A DNA stretch of 64,000 bases from Solen grandis. Taxonomy: Eukaryota; Mollusca; Bivalvia; Adapedonta; Solenidae. The position numbers and the translations under genes are program-made. Below are positions 22,199 to 33,158 of the stretch, piece after piece. Under the pieces are notes generated by a model. It made no database searches, was not told the origin of the DNA, and saw nothing but the letters and a program-made list of their open reading frames with translations. Location: NCBI GenBank assembly GCA_021229015.1, contig CM037788.1, positions 41,272,049 through 41,336,048 on the forward strand, written 5' to 3'. How positions within the stretch are numbered: the first letter of the stretch is position 1; each line of letters opens with the position of its first letter.

Positions 22199-22751
22199 CT
22201 GGCAATATGAAAATAAGTATATGAATAGTTTATAGCGCTGCAACATACAATTGTACCATTTCGCGCTTATTTGGAATGTGAAAATCTGTCTCAAAATTAA
22301 TATACAAAGAAACACAAAAAAAGATCAAAAGAAACAAAATAAGCAAATAGAAACATATATTCGAGCGGTGTCAACATTTTGGTATCAGACATTTCTATAC
22401 GATTTAGTTTCATTTCATAGTGTATACGGTAACTGACATAACTAGTTGATAAATCAACAATGAGAATATGAATTGTATTTGTGATATAATCAGTTTTTAG
22501 TAAAAATATTTTTAATATTGTAGAATATATGATCCAGTCTTTTTAAATTTACATAATATGTGCATACACGCAAACGTGGCAAGCGCTGCAGCAAACATCT
22601 GCACTGAATGACTGATATTTGTCAATTGCCTAGATAACATTTTAATGTCCTTATCAGATAACTAAATGATAAACTTTGAAATACAGACTAGTAACTTACC
22701 AAATACAACATTTTCTTTTCGGTACCATTTTCCCGTTTCCACAGAAGCCAT
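21901..22751 (-). CDS. Gene B: 5' end of a second EGF-repeat receptor phosphatase paralogue
   Basis: Two exons are visible. Exon 1 (22751-22700) encodes MASVETGKWYRKENVVF and ends in phase 1 at TTTG|GTAAGT. Exon 2 (22198 to the gap at 21901) opens after GCCAG and encodes GFLAMVLTSSLISSTISA, then the Asn/Cys-rich region with CSAFCKCPTF and LCNSTDDC. The rest is in or beyond the gap. Exon order, phases and upstream sequence match gene C most closely. Whether the gene is complete cannot be judged from this window. Confidence 0.82.
22700..22751 (-). CDS. Gene B exon 1
   Basis: The start ATG at 22751 lies in the conserved context AACAGTTTCATAATGG. It encodes 17 residues plus one base before GTAAGT, including the shared ETGKW motif also found in gene C. 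Confidence 0.8.
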
Positions 22752-23000
22752 TATGAAACTGTTTAACCTCCGTTTGAACGAGAATAAGTACAGGTTGACC
22801 GGAAGCTAAATATTTAGATAAATATCCTTATTGCCCCTTTTCTGTTGCACACAACGAACAATCAAAAACCATGTTTTAAACAGCTCACAATAAGGAAGAA
22901 TTCGTTCTCATTATCTAGGTCTTATTTGTTTAGTTGTAAATAAGCCGCATAAGCCTTCGCAATATATTTTAAAAATATTCTTCCTTGTCAAATACAATTA
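22752..23000 (-). promoter_or_regulatory. Conserved upstream block of gene B
   Basis: The 250 bases upstream of gene B share ordered blocks with the region upstream of gene C (61189-61450): GAAACTGTTTAAC, CTTTTCTGTT, AATAAGGAAG, TAGTTGTAAATAAG and TCTTCCTTGTC. This supports duplication of promoter and 5' UTR together with the gene. The exact start of transcription is not visible. Confidence 0.55.
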
Positions 23001-24190
23001 CATAGAAAATTCAGAACAAGATACGGTTTCAACTGCGTTTATTATAGAAGAAATGAGTAAGGAGAAGTATTATCGTCGCACATGCTGATTTTGAAAACCA
23101 AAACGTGCATGTGAAGATTAACGCCTATAATTTATTCTCACTGGAACTGCACACAGTGCCCACTGTCCACCTAATATTAAGACAATATGGTTAAATTCCC
23201 ATTATCTTACAGATGTTAGAGCTAAATCCGAATGCACCTACACTGTTAATGCCTCTGTCTGAATTTCATCCCGAAAGACCTTGGGAAATGCCTAATTTAC
23301 AGGGAAAAAAAATCTATAAAAAAATTACATGTTGTGGCTTTGTAGTTCTATATTTAGTTCATAAAATTAACTCACAAGGGATTTTTTTCAGAGGTCCGAG
23401 GATTTTCTTCATATCTTCTCTACTACGGTGTATCAAAATTTGTTTAAGCTATTGCAAAAGTCCATGAACTTCTGAAACACCCCATGTACGCCGAGATATC
23501 CTTGATTTTACTGAACAATGTGTTTCAGAACACGCGTCGCCCATTTTTCTCACGATATTGCCCTGTCTGAACAACTAAAGATTCCGGGGGATTTCCTGTA
23601 TTCTTTCATTATGTATCTCATTATGTGGGTTTCATTAAACATCATTTGAGGTTTTGCTATTTCGAAATTTTGAATGAATGAAAAACATATGTTTCCTTTG
23701 CAAATTCTAAGCTAAAACGCACCGGAGCTTTAAGGGTGTGTAAAGTTATATGATCCCTTTCATGTACACACACTGTTCATTAATAATTGAACGCAAACAA
23801 CGCGATTTCAAGCAAATTGGTATACTCGTATGAAATTTTAGAAGGTCTAGATATTTAAAGGCAAGTCCCAGCAAATCCAAATGAATGAATAATAAATGTC
23901 CGTGAATATGGAATAGGCAATTATAAGGAACACGGTGGAAAAACTTATTGTTGGCGGTAATGGTAATAGTTTTGTTCTATATCACCTGTTTCCAGAGATA
24001 GACATATGATTAATATTCACTTTTATAAGTAAAGAAATTCTGAATACAAATTATAAATACCACATCTGAACTTCAAAACCGGACACCTGCAACCCGATGT
24101 TCTCCTTAAATCGAATATTTTTAGTTTGTTTTTTTTGTTTTTGTTTTTCTGCTCTAAGAGCAAAAAACCTATTGTTCTTCTTCTGTTGAT
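23001..24190. other. Intergenic, no gene recognised
   Basis: AT-rich sequence. Open frames such as the one from 23213 are not supported by codon pattern, splice signals or homology that I can recognise. Confidence 0.5.
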
Positions 24191-24194
24191 TTTT

Positions 24195-25251
24195 TTATTA
24201 GGTTTTCGCACTGTGATGCAAAACCTTATTTATTATTATTATTTTCCCAACCTTTTTTTGTGAACGGCATAGCTCCATGATTAGAAAAGCCACATTTGCG
24301 AATTTTAATCAGTTTTACAACGTATTTGAAGATGATCCTAACGTTGAGAAAATGTCCATTTATGTCTTGCTTTTCCCGCTAGGGGGCGTTTCGCATGAAA
24401 TGTATTAATGGCTAATAACTCAGTTTTTTTTTTAGGTCCAATTCAATGCGTTTTTCTTTGCATTCTGTTCCTTGTAGATAGCCTAATAAAATATAACGGT
24501 TTCGCGGTACTGGTGGCTGAAAGATTTTGAGCAACGGAAGGTTGAAAGTTCGAACCTCGCAATAAACTGTGCAAATAGATGTAGGTCTATGAAAAACCTA
24601 CCCATTTTTTTTAGAGATCAGATAGAAGAACGATTTGCACGAAATATACGCACAAAACTATGGGGTTGCGAATTTAAGATATGTATGGTTTGTCCTTTAA
24701 AAAACGGTCAAACTTCACTAAATATTTGAAAAATTTGAATTTCCAAAACATGATTTTTGTCGCTCCCGTCTTTTAGTTTGGTTCAATCTTCATGATATTT
24801 TCATAGGTAGTTTAGTTTTATGATTCAAAGAGCCTGATAATTTAAAAAGTTAAAACATGCGAAGGTCAAGGTCATATTTCATTGTTTTTTTCTTCTGCCA
24901 AAATAGCTCCAAAAGTAAAAGTATTTTATTGCAAGTATTTGGACAAAAGTGTAAGCTCTTGAAGAGCTCTTTCCAGTGATATTTATTTTTTGAAGATCGG
25001 GCTTCATTTGGTCATTTTACGGCAGTCCAAATCTTGATCATTTTTTGAACAATTGTAAAGCAGTTTTAAGCTTAAGCTTCAAATTGTAACATTTAAGAAA
25101 TAGATTGTTCCACCCATGCATATGTATAATTGACTGACTATTTTCTGCATTTCTAGGTACCTAATTGTAAGATTTTATTTTCATTTTGCCGCTAGAGGGC
25201 GTTTTGCTAAAACACTCTTTTGCTTATAACTCAAAAAGTTTAAATCTATAC

Positions 25252-25330
<79 letters not shown>

Positions 25331-25420
25331 TAAATGGAACTTTGTAGCATTACTAGGTACCAAAGACTGTTGTATCCGCGAAAACTGATGCTGTCGCGTA
25401 AGCAACTCTAGTTTAGTAAC
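24195..25420. mobile_element. Dispersed non-autonomous repeat with terminal hairpin
   Basis: It starts with a hairpin (AGGTTTTCGCA / TGCAAAACCT, 24199-24225) followed by (TTA)n. It then has recurring phrases (GGGGGCGTTT, 'cttataactcaaaaag') shared with 16796-17900. A CA/TA microsatellite lies inside. It ends near GCTGTCGCGTAAGCAACTCTAG, a motif that recurs at 26062-26090. A tRNA-like B box (AGTTCGAACCTCG) lies at 24547-24559. The family is not certain. Confidence 0.45.
25254..25330 (+). repeat. (CA)n(TA)n microsatellite
   Basis: An uninterrupted CA run passes directly into a TA run. Confidence 0.95.
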
Positions 25421-25446
25421 TTGTTCAGGCAATGAAGGCAGTTTTT

Positions 25447-25490
25447 CTCAGGCGAACGTCTTTAAGGCCATCTTGGCCCTCTTGTTTATT
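25447..25490 (-). mobile_element. Terminus of a second pearl/Helentron-like element
   Basis: On the minus strand this reads ACAAGAGGGCCAAGATGGCC ... CGCCTGAGAAA. It matches the left end of the element at 43547 (ACAAGAGGGCCAAGATGACC ... CACCTGAGAAA). The rest of this copy was not delimited. Confidence 0.6.
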
Positions 25491-26095
25491 TTTTCTATTT
25501 TCAATGTTGAACTGGACAATACATAGATTGCAGGCTTTAAAAAATGCAGTAATCTATGAGAGGAAGCGTTGCATTCAAGTGTTGGGTAACTAGCTTTAAG
25601 GTCAGTGGAACACTTAGAGGTAAAATGTCATGGTGATGAATTTGCTTGTCCGGGCTGTAACTTAGACATGGAAATAACTTGTCAGTACTGATTGCAATAA
25701 TAATATTTGATGCTGCGCACAAGGGTTCGGTGCGTGGCTCTAAGGTCATGGTCATACTTAAAGGTGAGGTGCAAATAGTGCTCGGTTTGCTTGTCGGGCT
25801 GTAACATATTTCTGGATAAATGATTCTCCATTGATTTGGCAGCAAGACTTGTCTAAATGAATTGAAGCATAACATTCAAATGTTGCATCCCTCGTCCCAT
25901 GGTCAAGGTCACACTTACATGTGAATGATGACTCAGATGGAAGACTCAACCTGTTATCATTTGCATCCAGTTTGTAATACAAAACCAGGTTTTTGGGTCT
26001 AGGATGTAAAAGCTCATTTTTCTGGCTGATCTGGTTTAATATTGTTCATTTAAGAATAAACCGATGATGTCGCGATAGCGACTCTAGTTTACTTT
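25491..26095. repeat. Dispersed repeat with GGTCA-rich phrases
   Basis: Contains several 'aaggtcatggtcacactta'-like phrases and ends in GATGTCGCGATAGCGACTCTAG, where GTCGC/GCGAC forms a small hairpin. Similar phrases occur at 27538. No coding is supported. Confidence 0.4.
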
Positions 26096-28850
26096 TGTAA
26101 CTACAGAAATGTAATAAAACATGTTAAATCCGATTCTTTTTCTCGTATTATGAGACAGTTTGCTAATCACAAGTCATATATTAAAATGGACAATGCTATA
26201 ATTAAAATAATGAATCTATAAATACATACATTAAGAATTTGATAATAAATCATTTAATTGATTTTATAAAACTTAATATACAATAATTTTTTATATAAAT
26301 AAATGTTTATTTTTGTTTTTAAATCTCGAAATTGAGATTTTGCGATGTTTGCAATAAATCAAAGGTATTGATATGTAAAAGGTTGGTTGCGGTATCATTT
26401 TAGAAGGTAAGGCCATTTCAATTTCGAGATAATATTTTGCGCACGTAATTTCACATTGATACGTGAAATGTAATGCCTAGGAAACTTTGAAAAGTTGTAT
26501 AATATCGGTTATATTCAATTTTCGGTTATCGACAATATAATAATTACATGCTGTGTTTGTAAAAGACGTATATTTTAATATAAAAATCTAATTTTTGTGG
26601 TTGCTGTGTTTGCTGAATCACATATGACTTAGCGTTGTTCTACCAAAGAGGCATACTCTGTCACTTTAAAACTACGTGTAATGGAATTAATTATTGCTAA
26701 AATGAGAATAGTTCAGCCATAAACTGTAGCACTTAATGATGTTTATGTATATATAAAGATAACGTTATTCATTAAAAGTAAGAGCATGTCATTTGATTTC
26801 AGAAATGTTCATGCCAGGGTATGTTTCTTGTTTTTTTTTTTTGCGACACTCTCAGTGGAGAGTGGGACACATGTGTATATAAAAAGGAAACTTCCAGACT
26901 GATTTAAACAGATACACTCCTTATTGAAGAAGGAGGCTAGCTGGAGACAATGCATACCAGTCACTTGCAAAGCATTTCATTTCGTCTTTCTAATGTATTT
27001 CTCAAACACACATGTTTTCTACATTACAAAAAAGAAGAAATTTTTGAATGCATTATATACGTGCATGCCAATAAACAGAGGGAAATTGTTTTTAAAATTG
27101 CTAAATTGAAAACCTCCGCAAACACATCTCATTAAAATTCAGAAAAAAAAAATATTCTTCAATAACAACAATACAGTTATTTAGCATTTATTTATTATTT
27201 ATTTAAGAAGGCTAAATTATCTCCCTTGATAATGTATATTTTGTAATGGGAATCACATATTTAAAAAGGACGCAAAAAGTAGAAAAACAACAACAATATT
27301 TTGTTGATCAACATTTTTATATCGATTTTCCGGGGTTTTTAAAATTTTAAGCGTCCCTTACTGTTTATTGCAAATCAGAACACGTAAATGATTTAATACA
27401 TAATAGAAAAATCGTGATTTTTTAATACAAACAATCAAGCAAAACAAACTGAATGCCGTCCCCGATTATAATTCATACCCTGGTGTAGTATTTATGATGC
27501 ATTATATGATTAATGTAGGGGCTACCTTTCATTAGATGAAGGTCATGGTCACACTTATGTGGGAAGAGTAATTGTAACGATCATGAATTAAATCTGTGAA
27601 GAGATAATAAATAAATTTAAAAAAAATTGACCGGACAAACTTCCAATATAACCAACACTTAAAACGTGTTTTGGGGTATAATCAATGTATCAAACGACTC
27701 AAAATGGTTTTCGCCAAAAACAAATCTATCAAATGCACAAGTAAATAAAATTTCATTATGTGTCCCTAAGTTAAATTTGAATAGTATATACATAATCTAT
27801 GCATTAGATATCTTTGCAAAGTTCTTTAATTAATACAAAGATACTAATTACGTAAGTTACATTATTTTGATACTTTTCATACGCACAACAGCATTTTGAA
27901 AAATCAGAAAATATTTCAGTGCTGTTAATCTATTTTAATCATGCTATTTACTTCTTAGATGTTGTTAATACCTTATCACTGCTTTGTATCGAAAATTAGC
28001 GCTGATGATCCTAAAGTAACTGGTACATCGTACAGATATCATGATAATAATGCATGTGATAATAAAATAATAGTTAACTAACACATATAATTGCTGTTGT
28101 TTAATGTTAAGCTTTTCTGCTGTCCAAAAACTACACATATGGCCCTTTCCAAAACGACTTGAGTATATAAATCCCTTTTACGCAAGGATATGCACCAGGA
28201 ACCCATTAACATTTAATGATTTATTATACCCTTTTATTACTGTTATACTAGTTTTTCTCATAATATCATTAATAATAAATGTAGTTATCGTTGTTATCAT
28301 AATGATGTATTCGTTTTACCTATACGCTATATTCGGACAGAACCCGAATATTTTTTTTTATTTTGCTGAATAATTTACGACGCTCTTTAATCCAGTTTAT
28401 TGCTCTTCAGTGCTGTTGCATTAGCCAATCGGTTTAATATATTTTTGTGCTTGAAAAACGAAATATCGGTTCAAGCCATTTTGTTGGGGAAATAGATTTA
28501 CCTTTGATTTTTAATACAGTAGTCTAATAACAATTTATATAGAATTACATTCAAAATGTTGTGATAAGGGCAATGTGCTTTTACTGTAGGTTGGAATACA
28601 GGATACTGCATTTGAAATAATTATGTTATTCATTTATGTATGCATGTCTCCCTCTTTCTTTTTCTCTCTATTTTACATTAAAAAAATCTTTAATATATAA
28701 ACATAATTATCAGATAACACTGCCCCGTACTATTCCCGTCTGTATGAACATTCTTTTCTTCATGTCCTGTTTCTTTTGTTCTTTGCTACAAGCATGCCAT
28801 AATGTATTTAAACTTATTTTACATATATTACGAAGCAAGTTCTCACAATT
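26096..28850. other. Intergenic, no gene recognised
   Basis: Very AT-rich. Short open frames near 26924-27135 and 28104-28373 lack any support as genes. Confidence 0.5.
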
Positions 28851-28854
28851 TATA

Positions 28855-28965
28855 TTAATCACTCTCGATGGCTCTGATGGCTGCGTATGTGGCCATTATT
28901 GGGAGACCACTGTACCTTGTCACGTAGGTAACCAGGAATCGAATCCGGGACGCATTGGAAAGAAG
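28855..28965 (-). repeat. Possible tRNA-like SINE head
   Basis: On the minus strand it contains GCGTCCCGGATTCGATTCCTG, which resembles a tRNA B box region. No body or tail was found. Confidence 0.3.
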
Positions 28966-29068
28966 CGAAGCATAATGAAGTTCTTATCTCAAAACCTGTA
29001 TTTTAAGATTATTTACAAGGGAATCGAACTACTTCAACAAGGAGGAGCTCCTTTACCGCACGTAACTA

Positions 29069-29965
29069 TGCCTTTAATTGTACAGAATCTCTGAAATGTA
29101 TGTACATTGTAATATTCGTTAATGAAATATCTAAATTAAAATTTAGGATGAAAATCCTATTCAGTGTAGGAAACACGAAACCCAAAAAGACACTGGCGAC
29201 GGTTAATGAGTGACAGATGCATGCTGCCGTATATTTGACGTTATTTCTCAGTATTACACGTTGGCATATAAAATGAAACAGACACACATTCTGAAAACAA
29301 CCGCTTTATCAGTCAAGAAAAGTAAGTAAACAGACTGTGCTGAATAATTATGAAGATGCTGTAAAGTACAAAAGGCAGGAAATGTAATAGTAAGGTAAGG
29401 CTAGATTTAGATATGTGCTAAAAGTTGATCGAATCATTTGCTATACCTTTAATTGTATAGAATCTCTGAAATGTACGTTCTAATCGTTAATGAAATATCG
29501 ATAAGAAAATTAAGTAAGTGTCCTTCGATAAAAGTCCAAGTCTGTATATGTGTTCCAGAAATGTCGACAAAGAAATTTTAAAAAGATAAGAAGAAGCAGT
29601 TCGAATTTCATTAAGAAAACAGACATAACAGGAAATTCTAATTTTAAAAACGTATAAGGCGTTTCTCTTCCTTTTTACATAATATCTCTATCAAACATGA
29701 TATATTTCTTTCGACAATATCACCTCCAGGAAACAAGAAACCCAAGAAGACACTGGCAATGTCAATGAGTGACAGATGCATGCTGCCATATATTTGACGT
29801 TATTTCTCAGTATTACACGTTGACATATTAAATAAAACAGACACACATTCTGAAAACAATCACTTAATTGGCGAAGGAAAATTGCAAACTGTGCTGAATA
29901 ATGATGAATAGGCTGTATAGTACAAAAGACAGGAAATGTAAAATTAAGGTAAGGCTAGATTTCGA
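29069..29965 (+). repeat. Imperfect local duplication
   Basis: Copy 1 is about 29069-29425 and copy 2 about 29443-29965. They share the blocks TTTAATTGTA.AGAATCTCTG, 'gagtgacagatgcatgctgcc' and 'gacacacattctgaaaaca' in the same order. Copy 2 carries about 170 extra bases near 29500-29700. Confidence 0.75.
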
Positions 29966-32760
29966 TGTATACAAAATGACCGAATCATTTGCAATAGTAA
30001 GAGATAAAACTGATCCCGGTTTTATCCTATGTTTACATGATCCTTCGTATTGTTTTGATAACATTGTGAAAAAAATATGGATTAAGCGGAAACATTTTGT
30101 TATTATTACTTTTGAACTAATTGATATTGTTATTTTTATTATTATCATCATTTTTATCAATAATTGTAGTAGAAGTAGTAGCAGTAGTATCATGATCAAA
30201 TGTCATATACATAGTCTTGAACATATCAATCTGATTTTACAATTTACAAAATTGTGCAATGATAATGGCGCTAAGCATTGACTTTATATAATTTTGATGA
30301 GCTTGGTACTATTTCTCCACGAACCTCTGCAGGAACAAATGCTTGTACCAGTATCAGGTCTTATAATCATTTATATGGAAAGTATTTTTTTTTTACACAT
30401 TTTATCAATTAATTTCTTTTTATTAAAACAAAATAACAAAGCAAATGTCGGCATGATAAGCCAAAAAACTCACAAATTGTAGTCTTTCTAAACTTAATCA
30501 ACCAATAGCTTCTTACTGTTGAGATTCTAGAAGACTTTTTTGTGTTATAATTAAAGTTTTCTCTCGTTTTATTTAATTGTTTTTGGCAATTAAACTATTT
30601 GTGAATAGTGAAACACATTGTACGAAATGCATTACTGATTTCAGCCTTACAAGAATTGTCCGTTTTACACACACTGTCCACAGTGTAGTAATACACCGAA
30701 CAAAACTTATTGCCGATTTTCTAATAATTTACAATAAATGTACAAAACTGCATCAGCATCAACAACAACAAAAAAGAAACTCATAGAAAGAATGAATATT
30801 CAAAATCAATTAATATTTCAAAGAATAGTTACTCGAAAAAAAATGGAACTGGGATGTAAATCTGCACCACAAACCGGGTCAAATATTTCGGAAAAAACAA
30901 CAGCAAAAGAAACAACAATATCAACAACCAACTTAGACGCACGACGCACTTAACCACAGATTAATATTATCGAAATTTTAGGAAAAAAGATTGTCTCAAT
31001 TCCCGAATAAACCATTACAGCTGTTATATAATCTTTACGCATTTACGCTGTACGTCTATATTACTATTCGTTGTTTCAAGAAATAATCGCAAATTATATG
31101 ATGAAATTATTTTCTCTAAAAACATCAACAACAACAACAATATAAAACAAACAAGCAAACAAACAAAAAACAATTACACTTTATTACAACATACATTTTG
31201 CACATTGATATACATTGATATATTTATAAAATATTAGAATCTTTTTGGAATACCTTCAATGAGAATAATTTCTGTACCTTTTCTTTGTCTAAAAAGCGTG
31301 TTCCGAATATGTGTGACCACTTGTTTAGATTCATATTTGAGTAACAGTTATGAACGACAACCTTTAAAGATGATATAAAAAAGAAAGACAAAATATTGAG
31401 GACAAAAACACATTTAGGAACACCCTATTTTTTAAACAGAAAATTTTGCACGTAAATACTCCAGACTATAACTAGAAGATATATATGAATTAAAACTAGG
31501 GCGTCATCATGCTTCTTTTAGAGATTTACCATATGGTAAAATATCAGTATTTGTTGAAGAAATTAAACATTAAAAAATGAGAAAAAATGCAATCAAATAC
31601 TTTAATAACATATCAAAATAATATTTTCATAATAGTTTATCATATTTGTAACTTATTATGTGTATCAGGTGAAAATATTTTCAAACAAGCATGGAAAATA
31701 TAAAACGAGCAAAAATCGCCATTGTTAGGATCAAAATACATGTATATACAAAAACTACTTAAAAGCTACGAAATTATAAATATATATATTTTTTTTTTTG
31801 ATAAAAAATTTCCTTTACTTATTCAGATTCAATCCTCTGATATAAAGGCTCTCTGAAAATGTAAAAAAAGGATTCCTCACCATGTTTTTTTTCTCTCACT
31901 AAAACTGTTTTTTTTAATTGAAATTTTAGCAATATTTGCATTAAAACACTAAAACTCTCATCATTGGCAAATATACTTTACTTGTTTTTAATACAATAAT
32001 CTTAAAATTTGGCGTTTTCTCTAACATTCTACTAATATATAAATGAGAATTTAAAAAGAATAGATTTATTTTTGTAAAAATCAAAATCAGTGGTAACCCT
32101 CTGAAACGTCCTTTATTAACAAGTGAGTCAAGTACTTAAATATATACGATGATATATAACTATTTACATGTTATATACATATAAAGCATATATACATATA
32201 ACATATTTAATATTATACTAATGTTTGCTTGGTTTAATCACATAATATATCGACACAAAAACATCTGGTGAAAAATTTGAATATACTTTTTTTTCAAGCA
32301 AAAAAGAAAATAAAGAACGGTAGAGAAAAAAAAAGACATCTTTTACTAGAATATACATTAATCGTTTTTGCCTAAACTTACTATATGCATACAATCTTTA
32401 TAATAAAGAATGTACCAACAATGATTATAAAAGGACCGGGGATGTAGTATCTATTTATCATCGATCGCTCCTTTTATCGCTTTGTTTACATATATGATAT
32501 GGTATTAACTCCCTATAATGGACATGCAAACGGGAGCACGTTTTCCAGTTATTAAAGTCTGAAATAGAAACTCGACTTGTCTTGGTTTAATCTGTTGTTT
32601 ACATACACTTTAAGGTAGATATTTTCGAAAATATTATCTGTGATTTGATAAAATACAAAGAATACACAATTATTTCAAAAGTAATTGAAATTGATAACAT
32701 TTGCAAAAAATGCAAGTACTAGTATTAGACATATTGATTAACGAATATTCAAGGTAAACT
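29966..32760. other. Intergenic and downstream flank of gene C
   Basis: Very AT-rich with runs of A, T and AAC triplets (for example near 31125-31170). No gene, RNA or defined mobile element was recognised. Confidence 0.5.
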
Positions 32761-32885
32761 TCGAAAATATGTTTGTATTATTTATTTTGATCTATTTAAA
32801 TAGATGATAGTCTAAATTATTTTAATACTGAACCAGAGCTCATGGCGTAAAATGTAAGTTTGTTAAGACATAACAAATGCAAAAT
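32761..32885 (-). terminator. Gene C 3' UTR with candidate poly(A) signal
   Basis: AATAAA on the minus strand at 32786-32781, about 100 bases after the stop codon, is the nearest poly(A) signal candidate. Confidence 0.45.
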
Positions 32886-33158
32886 CTAAAGAAATTTGGG
32901 ATCTGCATAATCTCCTTCAATAACAGGAATCACGTCTGTAGCAGGAAGTGTAGATTTTTCATCTTTATGCATTTCGTACGGGTCATAACTTGGATTTTCA
33001 GTGATATCATTTGAATCACGTGAGCCTGAAGCAGACGGTTTTTCGTCATCACTGTCGTCATAGCCGGTGTTGTCCTCGCTGTTTATATTAGCGTATGTCA
33101 GCAGGTCCATTTGTGCCAAATACAGGATGAACACTTCACAGCAGAGTTTAAACTGATT
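32886..33158 (-). CDS. Gene C exon 22: end of D2 and acidic tail
   Basis: 273 nt encoding NQFKLCCEVFILYLAQMDLL and an acidic tail with GYDDSDDE, NPSYDPYEM and GDYADPKFL, ending at TAG 32888-32886. The tail tyrosines in NPSYDPY and GDYADP could be phosphorylated; this is inference. Confidence 0.88.
   Translation of the reverse strand, partial: NQFKLCCEVFILYLAQMDLLTYANINSEDNTGYDDSDDEKPSASGSRDSNDITENPSYDPYEMHKDEKSTLPATDVIPVIEGDYADPKFL

Noticed and set aside
23213..23467. Open frame upstream of gene B
   Set aside because: No homology, no conserved motif and a composition like the surrounding non-coding DNA.
28636..29094. 152-codon open frame as a gene
   Set aside because: It runs through AT-rich sequence and a tRNA-like repeat, with no domain and no splice or homology support.
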